In this document: in pieces, positions 18,129 to 27,161 of the stretch
How positions within the stretch are numbered: the first letter of the stretch is position 1
How the letters are laid out: every line of letters begins with the position of its first letter
DNA from: an uncultured Planktomarina sp.
Lineage (GTDB): Bacteria; Pseudomonadota; Alphaproteobacteria; Rhodobacterales; Rhodobacteraceae
DNA: 64,000 nucleotides
NCBI GenBank assembly: GCA_905181815.1
Contig: CAJIZA010000003.1
Coordinates: 558,001-622,000, forward strand
Direction of reading: 5' to 3'
Translations under genes and position numbers: made by a program
Notes under the pieces: model-generated
Told to the model about the DNA's origin: nothing
What the model saw: the letters and a program-made list of their open reading frames with translations, nothing else
Databases searched by the model: none

Positions 18129-19030
18129 GGGCTTGTCGGCACCAAAACTACTTCGACTCGTCGATTGACCTCGCGGCCCTCTGGTGTGGCGTTGCTGGCC
18201 AAGGGTGCGAAATATCCTATCCCCTCACAACCGATCTGGGTTTGGGAAATCTGGGGAAATTGACGGAGTAACATGCTCCGCACCGCCTCGGCTCTTTTTT
18301 TGGACAGATCAAGATTGGCCTCATGTGATCCGCTGGAATCCGTGTGACCTACGAGGGCGATGGATTGATCGCTTTGGCGTGTCAAATAGGCACCTAAAGC
18401 CTGCAGTGAGGCGAAACTTGCCTTGTCCAAACGTGCCGATCCTGCGTCGAAGGTGAGATCTGCAAGCACATAACGCCCGGTGGCGTTGAGATCTGTCTCC
18501 AAGACGCCGCTGACTGGCGTCAGAGACTCTGGGGACAGCTTAGGTGCTGGCGTGCCTGACGGTCTGACGTGGGTGAGTTGCACATGGGTTTGACTGAGAG
18601 AATGGCTAATCAATATCCATATGCCGTGGGTGTCATTTTTTAGTCCACTTAAAAAGACATAGTTGCCAAGATCCACAAACATTTGTGGTGGAGGCAAGAC
18701 CGGCAGGGTGAAGCGGAAATCAAAGCCGCCGCAGGTTTGATCTAAACATTGAAGGGCCAAGTTATAGCCCTGGGCTTCCAGTTGCGGCCAAATTGCGGCC
18801 GCCACCACATCGGGTTTGCGGATTTTGCTGGACTGAAACGTGGTTTTTGTGACCTGTCCTGTGAGAGTCACGCTGGGCACCGCGGTGCCATTCCACACGC
18901 TGGTGGGTAAATCCAGGGTCGCCAGGCCCTGCTCACTTTGACTGCTTTGAACCAGACTGATGGGCATGTTCAGCTCAAGCGCTTGAGCTGAAAAAGGAAG
19001 GAGGAGTAAGAAGACGAAGCAGCGTAGCAT
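18125..19030 (-). CDS. OmpA-like peptidoglycan-binding envelope protein
   Basis: 301 residues. A Sec signal peptide MLRCFVFLLLLPFSAQA (1-17) precedes a region of about 165 residues that I do not recognise (mature start LELNMPISL). An OmpA C-terminal domain follows (about 185-300): the LTFDAGSARLD strand, IALVGHTDSSGSHEANLDLSKKRAEAVRSML, and NRRVEVVL at the end. This domain binds diaminopimelate of peptidoglycan. The N-terminal half has two cysteines (CLDQTC) and no lipobox, so it is probably periplasmic or outer-membrane attached. I start it at 19030, at the signal peptide; upstream codons would overlap the AhpD-like gene. Confidence 0.85.
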   Translation of the reverse strand: MLRCFVFLLLLPFSAQALELNMPISLVQSSQSEQGLATLDLPTSVWNGTAVPSVTLTGQVTKTTFQSSKIRKPDVVAAAIWPQLEAQGYNLALQCLDQTCGGFDFRFTLPVLPPPQMFVDLGNYVFLSGLKNDTHGIWILISHSLSQTHVQLTHVRPSGTPAPKLSPESLTPVSGVLETDLNATGRYVLADLTFDAGSARLDKASFASLQALGAYLTRQSDQSIALVGHTDSSGSHEANLDLSKKRAEAVRSMLLRQFPQISQTQIGCEGIGYFAPLASNATPEGREVNRRVEVVLVPTSP

Positions 19031-19037
19031 CTGTTTC

Positions 19038-19604
19038 CTAGCGGTGTTGTGCGTGGTATTGCGTGTTTGGGCGCATTTCGGTGGCGCTGGCAATTCGGTT
19101 GGTCATGTTGAAAAATCCTGCCACCGCCGAAATATCCCAAATATCGCGGTCTGAAAACCCCACAGCGCGCAGGGCGACGCGATCCGCTTCTTCTATGTGC
19201 TGGCTGCTTTCAGTCATCAGGGCGGCAAAATCAAGCATGGCTTTCTGCCGGGTGTCCAAATCGGCGGTCCGGTAATTCATCACCAATTGCTCCCCTAAAA
19301 TGGGATCTCCTGATAAGGCGCGTACCGCCGCCCCATGGGCGGTGAGGCAATAAAAGCACTTATTTATAGAGGATACGACCACCGCAATCATCTCTCGCTC
19401 CAGTTTCGATAGGCCGCTGTCAGCCAGCATCACGTCATTGTAGAGCGCGGTGAACGCATTTAATTTATCGATGTCAAAAGCATAGGCTTGCAACACATTC
19501 GGCACCATGCCCAGCTTGTCTTGGCAAATGTCAAAATATTTTTGCGTCGCCTCAGGTAAAGGCGAGACCATGGGCAGGTTCAAAGCGGTGGGAGAGTCAG
19601 TCAT
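19038..19604 (-). CDS. Peroxidase-related enzyme (AhpD/carboxymuconolactone decarboxylase fold)
   Basis: 188 residues of the AhpD-like family. The redox centre C83-FY-C86 with H90 (CFYCLTAHG) sits in the typical ...LSKLEREMIAVVVSSINK context. Such proteins use a CXXC pair to reduce peroxides or serve as alkylhydroperoxidase partners; physiological substrates of this subgroup (the 'peroxidase-related' family) are unknown. The start overlaps the stop of the upstream GNAT gene (ATGA), and the gene lies 7 bases before the OmpA-like gene, so the three probably form one operon with the CinA-like gene. Confidence 0.88.
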   Translation of the reverse strand: MTDSPTALNLPMVSPLPEATQKYFDICQDKLGMVPNVLQAYAFDIDKLNAFTALYNDVMLADSGLSKLEREMIAVVVSSINKCFYCLTAHGAAVRALSGDPILGEQLVMNYRTADLDTRQKAMLDFAALMTESSQHIEEADRVALRAVGFSDRDIWDISAVAGFFNMTNRIASATEMRPNTQYHAQHR

Positions 19605-20326
19605 GCTGTGTCCTTTATACGGTAATGATAATGCCCAACGGGACGCATGCCCAAAGAGCTGTAAAGATGATTGGCGGCTTTATTGTCGCGAGTGGTCATC
19701 AGGGCCATATATTTTGCTCCATGATCTTCGGCCCATTTTGCGGCCTGTGCCATCATTTTTTTTGCCACGCCCGTGCGGCGGAAGGATGGCAGGACCTCAA
19801 CCGCATGCAGCATCGCAATATCCCCATCAAGCGCCAGAAATCCCACCCCGGCGGGAGTGTCTCCACTGCGGGCGAGCAGGCCAGTCTTTGGGGTCTGCAC
19901 CCGGTGCATCAGAGCGATGCGCTGCTCCTGAATGCCGCCTGCGGCCCAAATCTCACGCATGATGTGCAAGGGTTCCCAAATGGAATAGCTTTGCGCTCTG
20001 GGCAGGGACGCGGGCCGGACACGCGCGGTATCACAAAGATAAAGGGTCACCGGGTCGATGATTTTATAGCCGCGGGTTGCAAGTGCCTCGTCGAGGATTT
20101 CATCGCCGTCGCGGATCATAAACAGGTGCTCTTGCCCCTGCGCCGTCAGGGTTGCTTCGATCCAATCAATATCGGCCAGTTCTTTTTGGGCCAATGTGAC
20201 AGCTGACACACGTTTTCCACCACCGGCCCCATCGCGAATCTCCCAGCCCGCCTCTTGGCGGGTCGTACGCGCAGGCCAAGTGGTGTTGGTGGCTTGATAC
20301 AATCGGTGAACAGAGGGTAGGGTCAT
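19601..20326 (-). CDS. GNAT family N-acetyltransferase
   Basis: 241 residues. The GNAT acetyl-CoA site is in the last 90 residues: HAVEVLPSFRRTGVAKKMMAQAAKWAEDHGAKYMALMTTRDNKAANHLYSSLGM, with the R/Q-X-X-G-X-A type loop RRTGVA. The N-terminal half (about 1-120) is a separate, poorly recognisable GNAT-like domain opening with HRLYQATNTTWPA. Substrate unknown. It overlaps the CinA-like stop at its start (ATGA) and the AhpD-like start at its end. Confidence 0.85.
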   Translation of the reverse strand: MTLPSVHRLYQATNTTWPARTTRQEAGWEIRDGAGGGKRVSAVTLAQKELADIDWIEATLTAQGQEHLFMIRDGDEILDEALATRGYKIIDPVTLYLCDTARVRPASLPRAQSYSIWEPLHIMREIWAAGGIQEQRIALMHRVQTPKTGLLARSGDTPAGVGFLALDGDIAMLHAVEVLPSFRRTGVAKKMMAQAAKWAEDHGAKYMALMTTRDNKAANHLYSSLGMRPVGHYHYRIKDTA

Positions 20327-21045
20327 TGTGGAAATTCAACTTTCAATGCTATCATTGCGTTCTGCAGCTGGCTTTCATCTGTGCCTCGCATGACGATATT
20401 CGCGCCAAATAGCCCGTCTTTTTGGAACGGATAGCAGCCGATTGACAGTTCCGGGAAAGCATTGGCCAAAACGCCAAGCGGTGTGGCGATATCCCCCTCG
20501 CCGCGATCCACCCGATAGGTAACACTGAGCAGTGGCTTGCCTCCGGTGAGGCTGGGAAGAATGCTAGCAAGCATGGCCTGAAAAATCGAAGGTACCCCGG
20601 CCATGACATGCACATTTAGCAAAGTAAAACCGGGCGCTTTGCTCACCGGATTGTCGATAAGGTGCGCCCCGTCTGGGATACGTGCCATGCGCAGACGCGC
20701 TTCATTGAGCTCTTGGCCATTGGTGTCATAGTGGGCTTTTAAAATGGCTCGGGCATCGGCGCGCACGCCTATTGAGACGCCGAAGACAGCTGCGATGCAA
20801 TCGGCGGTGATGTCATCATGCGTGGGGCCAATACCGCCGCTGGTGAATACATGGGTATAGGCGGCGCTGAGTGCGCGCGTCGCACTCACGATCGCCTCTG
20901 GATCATCGCTGACCACACGAACTTCTTTGAGATCAATGCCCTGATCGGTAAGTTGGGTGGCCAGATGATACATATTGGCATCTCGGGTCCGTCCAGATAA
21001 AATTTCATCGCCAATGACGAGCATCGCGGCTGTAGGATTTGGCAT
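20323..21045 (-). CDS. Molybdopterin-binding / CinA N-terminal domain protein
   Basis: 240 residues comprising the MoCF-biosynthesis fold of CinA without the C-terminal deamidase domain. Marks are AMLVIGDEILSGRTRDANMYHLATQLTDQGIDL, VVSDDPEAIV, TSGGIGPTHDDITADCIAAVFG and MAGVPSIFQAMLASILP. CinA-type COG1058 domains carry ADP-ribose or NMN-related pyrophosphatase activity; this lone-domain form is common in alphaproteobacteria. I chose the ATG at 21045 at the family start; the frame extends 19 codons upstream without similarity. It is divergent from sfsA with 45 bases between. Confidence 0.88.
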   Translation of the reverse strand: MPNPTAAMLVIGDEILSGRTRDANMYHLATQLTDQGIDLKEVRVVSDDPEAIVSATRALSAAYTHVFTSGGIGPTHDDITADCIAAVFGVSIGVRADARAILKAHYDTNGQELNEARLRMARIPDGAHLIDNPVSKAPGFTLLNVHVMAGVPSIFQAMLASILPSLTGGKPLLSVTYRVDRGEGDIATPLGVLANAFPELSIGCYPFQKDGLFGANIVMRGTDESQLQNAMIALKVEFPQ

Positions 21046-21090
21046 TGGGCATCCTTGCGTTCGAATATCTGTTAGGTATAGGCCTGCTCT

Positions 21091-21813
21091 ATGCGCTTTC
21101 AAACCCCTCTTGTGCCAGGTCGGCTGATCAAACGTTATAAACGCTTTTTGGCAGATGTGATTCTTGATGATGGTCGCCTAGTGACCGCTCATTGTGCCAA
21201 CCCTGGCGCTATGATTGGCCTCAAAGTACCGGGTCTGCGTGTTTGGCTTGAGCCCAATGATGATCCCAAGAAAAAGCTCAAGTTTGGCTGGCGCGTGGCG
21301 CAGCTGGATAACGGCGCATGGGTTGGGATTGACACCAGCTTGCCAAATAAAATCATTCATGAGGCCTTGCGCAACCAAAAAATTGCTGAACTTGTGGATT
21401 ATGAGACCATCCGGCCTGAGCAGAAATATGGTGTAAACTCGCGGGTGGATTTTTTGTTAAGCGCGCCAGCTTTGCCTGAGGCCTATGTTGAGGTGAAAAA
21501 TGTGCATCTCTGGCGCAGTGGAGATTGGGCCGAGTTTCCCGATACGGTCACTGCGCGCGGGCTTAAACATTTGGGCGTTCTGGGGGATATGGCGGAGGCG
21601 GGCCATCGTGCGGTGCTGATCTATTGTGTTCAGCACACCGGTTGCGCACGGTTCCGCTTGGCGGCAGATTTGGATCCAGCCTATTCGGAGGCGTGCAATC
21701 GCGCCCTGCACCGCGGTGTTGAAATGCTGTGCTACAGCTGTGTGGTGAGCTGTGAGCAGATCACCCTCGAGCGGGCGTTACCGCTTGATTTGCACGCGCC
21801 GGGGCGGGGATGA
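21091..21813 (+). CDS. sfsA: SfsA family DNA/RNA nuclease
   Basis: 240 residues, complete. Diagnostic segments are LVPGRLIKRYKRFLADV, VTAHCANPGAMIGL, NSRVDFLL, the nuclease-like core EAYVEVKNVHLWR (E-X-K), and FPDTVTARGLKHL. E. coli SfsA was named for sugar-fermentation stimulation; the fold resembles an OB domain plus a PD-(D/E)XK-like nuclease, and DNA and RNA cleavage has been reported for the family. It is followed after 75 bases by map on the same strand. Confidence 0.94.
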   Translation: MRFQTPLVPGRLIKRYKRFLADVILDDGRLVTAHCANPGAMIGLKVPGLRVWLEPNDDPKKKLKFGWRVAQLDNGAWVGIDTSLPNKIIHEALRNQKIAELVDYETIRPEQKYGVNSRVDFLLSAPALPEAYVEVKNVHLWRSGDWAEFPDTVTARGLKHLGVLGDMAEAGHRAVLIYCVQHTGCARFRLAADLDPAYSEACNRALHRGVEMLCYSCVVSCEQITLERALPLDLHAPGRG

Positions 21814-21888
21814 TTTTTCGTGTCATGGTCTGGCCGTGCGATTGGCCTTGGCCTATACATGATGAAGATTTGATTTAGGAGCATTCAC

Positions 21889-22698
21889 GTGACCTCAGCC
21901 CGTGGACGACTGACCAAAGATGGTATCCGAATTTACGAGCCTGGCGACTTTGCGGGCATGAAAGAGGCTGGCCGCGTCGCGGCGACCATTTTGGATGACA
22001 TCATTCCCCATATCGCGGTTGGACAAACCACGGGCGAGATTGACCAGGTGATCACCGATATGGTGACAGCGCATGGGGCGATCTCTGCCACGATCGGCTA
22101 TAAAGGCTATCTGCACGCCAGCTGCATTTCGGTCAATCATGTGGTCTGTCACGGCATTCCCGGGGACAAGCGCATCAAAGATGGCGATATTCTCAACATT
22201 GATGTGACCGTCATCGTCGATGGTTGGTATGGCGATACGAGCCGGATGTATGTGGCTGGAAAACTGCCGCGCAAATCCGCACGGTTGATCCAAGTAACCC
22301 ATGATTCCTTGTTCAAAGGGATTGAGGCGGTCAAACCCGGCAATACGTTTGGCGACATCGGTCATGCCATTCAAACCTATGTGGAAGCTCATCGCATGAG
22401 CGTCGTAAAAGACTTCTGTGGTCACGGCTTGGGGCAAGTGTTTCATGCGCCGCCCAATGTGTTGCATTATGGCCGTTCCGGAACAGGTCCTGTTCTTCAA
22501 GAGGGCATGTTCTTTACGATTGAGCCGATGGTCAATCTTGGGCGGCCAGAAACCAAAGTTCTGGCCGATGATTGGACCGCTGTGACCCGTGACAAATCGC
22601 TATCTGCGCAATTTGAGCATTCGGTGGGCGTGACAGAGATGGGCGTGGAGATTTTTACACTGTCGTCAAAGGGCCTATTTCATCCAACTTATAGCTAG
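21889..22698 (+). CDS. map: Methionine aminopeptidase, type I
   Basis: 269 residues starting with GTG after GGAG. All five metal ligands of the pita-bread fold are present: D105 (NIDVTV), D116 (GDTSRM), H179 (CGHGLG), E212 (FTIEPMVN) and E243 (QFEHSVG), plus H88 and H186 of the active site. It removes the N-terminal methionine from nascent proteins. The first 15 residues are a short family-typical leader. It is convergent with the RhlE-type helicase, with 54 bases between. Confidence 0.96.
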   Translation: MTSARGRLTKDGIRIYEPGDFAGMKEAGRVAATILDDIIPHIAVGQTTGEIDQVITDMVTAHGAISATIGYKGYLHASCISVNHVVCHGIPGDKRIKDGDILNIDVTVIVDGWYGDTSRMYVAGKLPRKSARLIQVTHDSLFKGIEAVKPGNTFGDIGHAIQTYVEAHRMSVVKDFCGHGLGQVFHAPPNVLHYGRSGTGPVLQEGMFFTIEPMVNLGRPETKVLADDWTAVTRDKSLSAQFEHSVGVTEMGVEIFTLSSKGLFHPTYS

Positions 22699-22752
22699 GT
22701 CCACAGAAAGGATGTCCCCTCTGCAGACCCAGACATGTGAGAGATAAGCGTC

Positions 22753-24282
22753 CTAGACCTGTGGGCGTCTTGGTTTTGCGTTGCCGCCCATGTTTGGCTT
22801 GCCCTTAGGCTTGCCGCCGCGCCCTTTTGGCTTACCGGCAAATTTGGCGCCTGAAGGACCGCGGTGTGGGTGGGCGCCATTGCCAACTGGCCCCTGCGCC
22901 TGATCAGACGGTTGTCCTTTTGATTTGCGGCCTTTGGACTTTGGTGCCTCTAGGGCTGGACCGTCATTGGTTGGATCCCATCGCCGTTCGAACGCCGGCT
23001 TGGCCTCAGCGCGTGCCGCATGGGCCTTTGGGGCGCCGCCGCGACCGCCGCGTGGCTGCGCCTTGCCCCAGTTGTCGTCATGCCGACGGCCACCGCCGCC
23101 ACGTCCGCTGGGTTGTTTGCGTTTCGGTTTGCGGGTGTCCACGCCGGGCACAAGATCCCAACGCCGACCGGAGGCAATTGGGATTTCCATTTTTAAAACT
23201 TTTTCAACATCCTTCAATTCGCCCATCTCATCGGGTGCGACAAATGCAATCGCCCGACCATCGCGGCCCGCGCGCGCGGTCCGGCCAATGCGATGTATAT
23301 AATTCTCTGGCACATTGGGCAGGTCGTAATTGTAAACGAAACGTACGTCAGGAATGTCGAGACCGCGGGCCGCAACATCGGTGGCAACCAAAACTTTGAT
23401 CGTCCCGCCCCGCAGCGCATCAATGGCGCGCTGTCTTTGGCCTTGTGATTTGTTGCCATGTACCGAATCGGTGGCATAGCCCGCTTTGCTCAAGGTTTTC
23501 ATCAGACGCTCAGAGCCGTGTTTGGTCCGCGCAAAGACGATGGCCGCATCGCCGCGGTGTTCCGCAAGTTTCTCAATCAAAAAATCGGTCTTGGCAGTAC
23601 CTGCCACGAAATGCACCTCTTGGGTGATTTTGTCAGCCACCTCGCCAGGGCGGGAGACCGCCACACGCTCGGGGTTTTTCAAATAGGTTGCTGCCAGTTC
23701 GTTCATGTGTTTCGGCATAGTGGCCGAGAACAACATGGTTTGGCGCTCGGCAGCCAGTAAAGGCGCAATTTGGCGCAGCGCGTGGATAAAACCAAGATCC
23801 AGCATTTGGTCGGCCTCATCCAAGATCAAAAATTGGGTCTCTGACAGATCAACGGCCTTGCGCTCGATGAGGTCGATAAGACGGCCGGGGGTGGCAATCA
23901 ACAAATCTGTGCCTCGGGCCAGACGGTTGACCTGAGCGCTGATCGACATGCCGCCAACAACCAGGCCAACTTTGATATGCGTACCTTGCGAATAGGCAGT
24001 GAGATTGTCTTTAATTTGCCCGGCCAATTCCCGCGTGGGGGCCAGGATCAAACCGCGCACGGTCTTTGGCGCTGGTTTTTTGCCAACTTTCAGCAAATGA
24101 TTCATGATCGGCAATCCAAAGGCGGCGGTTTTGCCGGTCCCGGTTTGGGCCAGCCCCATCACGTCACGCCCCGCGAGGGCATGGGGGATGGCTTGGATTT
24201 GGATCGGAGTTGGATCAACAATGCCTTGCTCTTTGAGTTGTTCCACGAGGCGGGGCATCAGGCCCAGTTCTTCAAACGTCAT
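22753..24282 (-). CDS. DEAD-box RNA helicase, RhlE type
   Basis: 509 residues. The helicase core (1-370) holds the Q motif region FEELGL...PTPIQIQAIP, Walker A AQTGTGKT (45-52), PTRELA, TPGR, DEAD (155-158), SAT in LFSATMP, and motifs V/VI (ATDVAARGLD, HRIGRTARAGRDG). From about 380 the protein becomes a low-complexity basic tail rich in G, R, K and P (RGGGGRRHDDN, KGRGGKPKGKP), as in RhlE proteins, likely binding RNA. RhlE helicases assist ribosome assembly and RNA decay. A hairpin sits just before its ribosome site. Confidence 0.93.
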   Translation of the reverse strand: MTFEELGLMPRLVEQLKEQGIVDPTPIQIQAIPHALAGRDVMGLAQTGTGKTAAFGLPIMNHLLKVGKKPAPKTVRGLILAPTRELAGQIKDNLTAYSQGTHIKVGLVVGGMSISAQVNRLARGTDLLIATPGRLIDLIERKAVDLSETQFLILDEADQMLDLGFIHALRQIAPLLAAERQTMLFSATMPKHMNELAATYLKNPERVAVSRPGEVADKITQEVHFVAGTAKTDFLIEKLAEHRGDAAIVFARTKHGSERLMKTLSKAGYATDSVHGNKSQGQRQRAIDALRGGTIKVLVATDVAARGLDIPDVRFVYNYDLPNVPENYIHRIGRTARAGRDGRAIAFVAPDEMGELKDVEKVLKMEIPIASGRRWDLVPGVDTRKPKRKQPSGRGGGGRRHDDNWGKAQPRGGRGGAPKAHAARAEAKPAFERRWDPTNDGPALEAPKSKGRKSKGQPSDQAQGPVGNGAHPHRGPSGAKFAGKPKGRGGKPKGKPNMGGNAKPRRPQV

Positions 24283-24293
24283 AATTTATCCCT

Positions 24294-24309
24294 TGCGCCT
24301 GACGGCGCA
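24294..24309 (-). promoter_or_regulatory. Small hairpin beside the helicase ribosome-binding site
   Basis: TGCGCC (24294-24299) and GGCGCA (24304-24309) form a perfect 6-base stem with loop TGAC. In the minus-strand mRNA it ends a few bases before AAGGGA and the ATG at 24282. The whole 255-base gap up to rsmD has no supported gene. A structured leader near the start of a DEAD-box gene could tune translation, for instance with temperature, but this is inference only. Confidence 0.3.
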
Positions 24310-24537
24310 GTTGTAGCGGATCACTTTGATCATTTGGGCGGGATTGCCCTTTGACTGTAACACGCACCCCTAAGGACAGCCCCTAGGGTCGGTCAGGTCA
24401 AAGTGCTGCAGGTGCAGTCATGTTTGCCAACCGGACAGGCGCGCAGGTAGGCGTAGATGGGCTGGAAGTCAATCCCATGCGGGAATTTGATCTTGTACGA
24501 AGGACAAGCCCTAGCTCCCGTTGCTTTCGGTGGGCGT

Positions 24538-25080
24538 TTAGATCGGCTGAAGAAATGTCATCGTCGTGCCACCAAATTTTCGGCTGTCGCGCAGGACAAA
24601 TCCTTCGGGCGTCATGGTGTCGGCCTCCTCAAATATGATCAACGCATCGGCCGTGATCCAGCCCTGAGTCCAAGCGCTGCGCAATGCTTGCTGCCCTAGG
24701 GATTTGCCATAGGGGGGATCTAAAAATACTAAATTGCAGGCCGCTCCGGGCGGCAATTTTGTTGCGTCTTGGGATATGAGCTTACTGCGGTCTTGGGCGC
24801 GCATCCGTGCAATATTTTCGCCAATCAGTTTTTGCCCGACACGGCCGTTCTCCACAAAAGTGACATGCTGGGCACCGCGCGATAAGGCTTCCAAGCCGAG
24901 CGCGCCGGTACCTGCAAAGAGATCCAGGACGCTGAGACCTTGGAAATCGATCCAATTGCGCAATACATTAAACAGTGTCTCACGCACCCGGTCGGTGGTG
25001 GGGCGCAAATGCGCAGCGGGATCGCCCTCGCCAATCTCAGCCAAGCGTAGACCGCGGTTTTGACCGGCGATAATCCTCAT
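24538..25080 (-). CDS. rsmD: 16S rRNA (guanine(966)-N(2))-methyltransferase RsmD
   Basis: 180 residues. The family opening MRIIAGQNRGLRL, the RPTTDRVRETLFNVL segment, the SAM site VLDLFAGTGALGLEALSRGA and the amino-methyltransferase motif DPPY (LVFLDPPYGKSL) are all present. It methylates G966 of 16S rRNA in the small subunit. Its ATG overlaps the stop of the FAD reductase gene upstream (ATGA), an arrangement with no obvious functional link. Confidence 0.95.
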   Translation of the reverse strand: MRIIAGQNRGLRLAEIGEGDPAAHLRPTTDRVRETLFNVLRNWIDFQGLSVLDLFAGTGALGLEALSRGAQHVTFVENGRVGQKLIGENIARMRAQDRSKLISQDATKLPPGAACNLVFLDPPYGKSLGQQALRSAWTQGWITADALIIFEEADTMTPEGFVLRDSRKFGGTTMTFLQPI

Positions 25081-26282
25081 CCGCGCAGCAGGGCTTTGAG
25101 GTCACTGCTGGGATCTGCCGCAAGCGCGGGATCCACGGTTTTGCCTGCTTCGATCAGGCGTTTGGCCACCATATAGGCGCGCGGGTCATTCATCGCATCA
25201 ACCGCCAACAATTGCCCGGCTTTGTAATACCAATGCGAGCGTCCTGCGTCCCCTTTTCGTGCGACAACATTGTCAAATCCCTGATTAAGACCGGCGATTT
25301 GCAATTTTACGTCATATTGATCGGACCAAAACCACGGGGTGGCATGATATTCTTTTTCCGCTCCAAGCATATTTGCCGCCACCACCTCGGCTTGATCGAT
25401 GGCGTTGGGTACGCTTTCCAGGCGAATGTACCCCTCTTTGTAGGGGAAACCCGCACAATCGCCTGCAGCCCAAATTTTGGCCTCTGAGGTTTGACTCAGC
25501 GCATTGGTTTCAATGCCGTTATTGAGCGTTAGACCGGCGGCTTCGGCCAGTCGGGTATTGGGTTGGATGCCGACGCCAACGAGGGCAAAGTCAATATCTA
25601 AGGTCTTGCCATTACTGAGAATCGCGCCCGTGACATGATCCGTACCGGTCAAACGACTCAATCCGATCCCTTCCAGGAGGGTCACCCCATGGCTTTGATG
25701 CAGATCACGGAAATAATCTGAGGTCTCCTTGCAGGCCACCCGCTGTAAAATGCGTTCTGCCATTTCAACCAATGTGACCTTGAGGCCGCGTTTTGCCGCC
25801 ACGGCAGCAGCTTCCAAGCCAATATACCCTCCGCCGATAATCAACACATGGCCGCCGCGCTCAAAGGCTGGACGCATGGCATCTACATCTGCCAGCCTGC
25901 GCACCGCAAAAACATTTTTTAATCTGCCGCCAATCGCCTCGGGCAGCAGGCGCGGGGTTGAACCGGTGGTCAGAGCCAGCTGATCATAGGCCAATGTTTC
26001 CTCACCCAAAGAAATGACGCCTGCGACCGGATCTATGGCGGTGACTTGTGTGCCGAGGCGCAACTCAATATTCTGATCGCGGTAAAGCTCTTCGGGCCGC
26101 AAATAGAGGCGCTCCAGGGCCATGTCCCCCAAAAGATAGGTTTTCGACAGGGGTGGGCGCTGATAGGGTGCATAGGGTTCTTCGCCGATCAAAGTGACCG
26201 TGCCTTGATAGCCTAAGGCCCGCAATTTAATCGCTAGGGAGGATCCGGCTTGGCCTGCTCCGATAATAACAATTCCCGACAT
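25077..26282 (-). CDS. FAD-dependent ferredoxin/rubredoxin-type reductase
   Basis: 401 residues. N-terminal FAD Rossmann motif GIVIIGAGQAGSSLAIKL, then LIGEEPYAPYQRPPLSK typical of putidaredoxin/rhodocoxin reductases, the NAD(P) Rossmann motif VLIIGGGYIGLEAAAVA near 145-160, IWAAGDCAGF and the C-terminal reductase domain with WFWSDQYDVKLQIAGL. Such enzymes pass electrons from NADH to a [2Fe-2S] ferredoxin for a P450 or Rieske oxygenase. Neither partner is in the window. It is divergent from the peroxiredoxin. Confidence 0.9.
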   Translation of the reverse strand: MSGIVIIGAGQAGSSLAIKLRALGYQGTVTLIGEEPYAPYQRPPLSKTYLLGDMALERLYLRPEELYRDQNIELRLGTQVTAIDPVAGVISLGEETLAYDQLALTTGSTPRLLPEAIGGRLKNVFAVRRLADVDAMRPAFERGGHVLIIGGGYIGLEAAAVAAKRGLKVTLVEMAERILQRVACKETSDYFRDLHQSHGVTLLEGIGLSRLTGTDHVTGAILSNGKTLDIDFALVGVGIQPNTRLAEAAGLTLNNGIETNALSQTSEAKIWAAGDCAGFPYKEGYIRLESVPNAIDQAEVVAANMLGAEKEYHATPWFWSDQYDVKLQIAGLNQGFDNVVARKGDAGRSHWYYKAGQLLAVDAMNDPRAYMVAKRLIEAGKTVDPALAADPSSDLKALLRG

Positions 26283-26362
26283 TGCGCGCGACCTCTGGTA
26301 AGTTGTTTTAAGTAACCTATAACTGAGGGCTCATGTTATTCAACCAACGAAGGAATACCAAA

Positions 26363-26854
26363 ATGGCAATATCGCAAGGTGACAAGTTGCCCGATGCAGT
26401 GCTGCGGCGGATGGGAGACAATGGGCCCGAAGAGATTACCATTGAGGCATTGACTGCAGGTCGAAAAATCATCTTGTTTGGCCTACCTGGTGCCTTCACA
26501 CCGACCTGTTCATCGGCACATGTCCCATCTTTTATTCGAACGAGAGATGCTTTCTTAGAAAAGGGCATCGAAGAGATTATCTGTGTGTCAGTCAATGACG
26601 TGCATATTATGCGCCAATGGGGCGAGGTCACCGGGGCAACGGCTGCGTGTTTGAGCATGTGGGCAGATCCGGCCAGCGAATTCACCACGGCCATTGGCAT
26701 GAATTTTGACGTGGAAGTGCTCGGGTTTTACGGTCGCTCTTCGCGCTATGCGATGATCGTGGAAGACGGTGTCTTGATCCAGCTCAACCGCGAAACCCAA
26801 GGCGGGACGTGCGATGTTTCCAGTGGTGAGACGTTGTTGGAAAGCCTCGGCTAG
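26363..26854 (+). CDS. Peroxiredoxin, Prx5-like
   Basis: 163 residues. The peroxidatic cysteine is C49 in LPGAFTPTCSSAHVPSF, the Prx5 form of PGAFTPXCS. Other cysteines lie at about 95 (AACLSM) and 149 (GGTCDVS); the last could be the resolving one. It reduces hydrogen and alkyl peroxides using thioredoxin or glutaredoxin. I chose the ATG at 26363 because GAAGGA is well placed before it and the family starts there; the in-frame GTT/CTC-rich stretch upstream has no similarity. It faces the FAD reductase across 80 bases that must hold both promoters. Confidence 0.93.
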   Translation: MAISQGDKLPDAVLRRMGDNGPEEITIEALTAGRKIILFGLPGAFTPTCSSAHVPSFIRTRDAFLEKGIEEIICVSVNDVHIMRQWGEVTGATAACLSMWADPASEFTTAIGMNFDVEVLGFYGRSSRYAMIVEDGVLIQLNRETQGGTCDVSSGETLLESLG

Positions 26855-26873
26855 ACCTACTTAAGACGTAAAA

Positions 26874-27161
26874 TCAACTGGCGGCGGCATCCATTTGCTG
26901 GGCCAGTTTGACGTCCAATTCGGACAAGCCGTCGCAATCATGCGTGGTTAAAATGACCGTGACGCGATTGTAGGTATTGGACCATTCGGGATGGTGGTCC
27001 AGTTTTTCGGCCCAAAGTGCCATTTCACTCATCCACCCCCAGGCGGAGCGGAAGGATTTGAACTTAAAATTTTTGCGCAGCGCATCGCGTCCTTCCACCA
27101 TCTCCCACCCAGAGGCGAAAAGGGCGGTCAGAGCGTTGCGGTCTTTGAGGGCTTGGGTCAT
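26874..27161 (-). CDS. phhB: 4a-hydroxytetrahydrobiopterin dehydratase (PCD/DCoH)
   Basis: 95 residues, the normal size. The signature [18 protein letters not shown] (active-site H56 and H57) and the later [16 protein letters not shown] are diagnostic. The enzyme recycles pterin cofactor for phenylalanine hydroxylase, or acts in other pterin-dependent pathways. No phhA is nearby. The ATG overlaps the stop of the FemAB-like gene upstream (ATGA). Confidence 0.95.
   Translation of the reverse strand: MTQALKDRNALTALFASGWEMVEGRDALRKNFKFKSFRSAWGWMSEMALWAEKLDHHPEWSNTYNRVTVILTTHDCDGLSELDVKLAQQMDAAAS

Noticed and set aside
24420..24638. Plus-strand frame of 72 codons near rsmD
   Set aside because: Mostly antisense to rsmD and without family or ribosome site.
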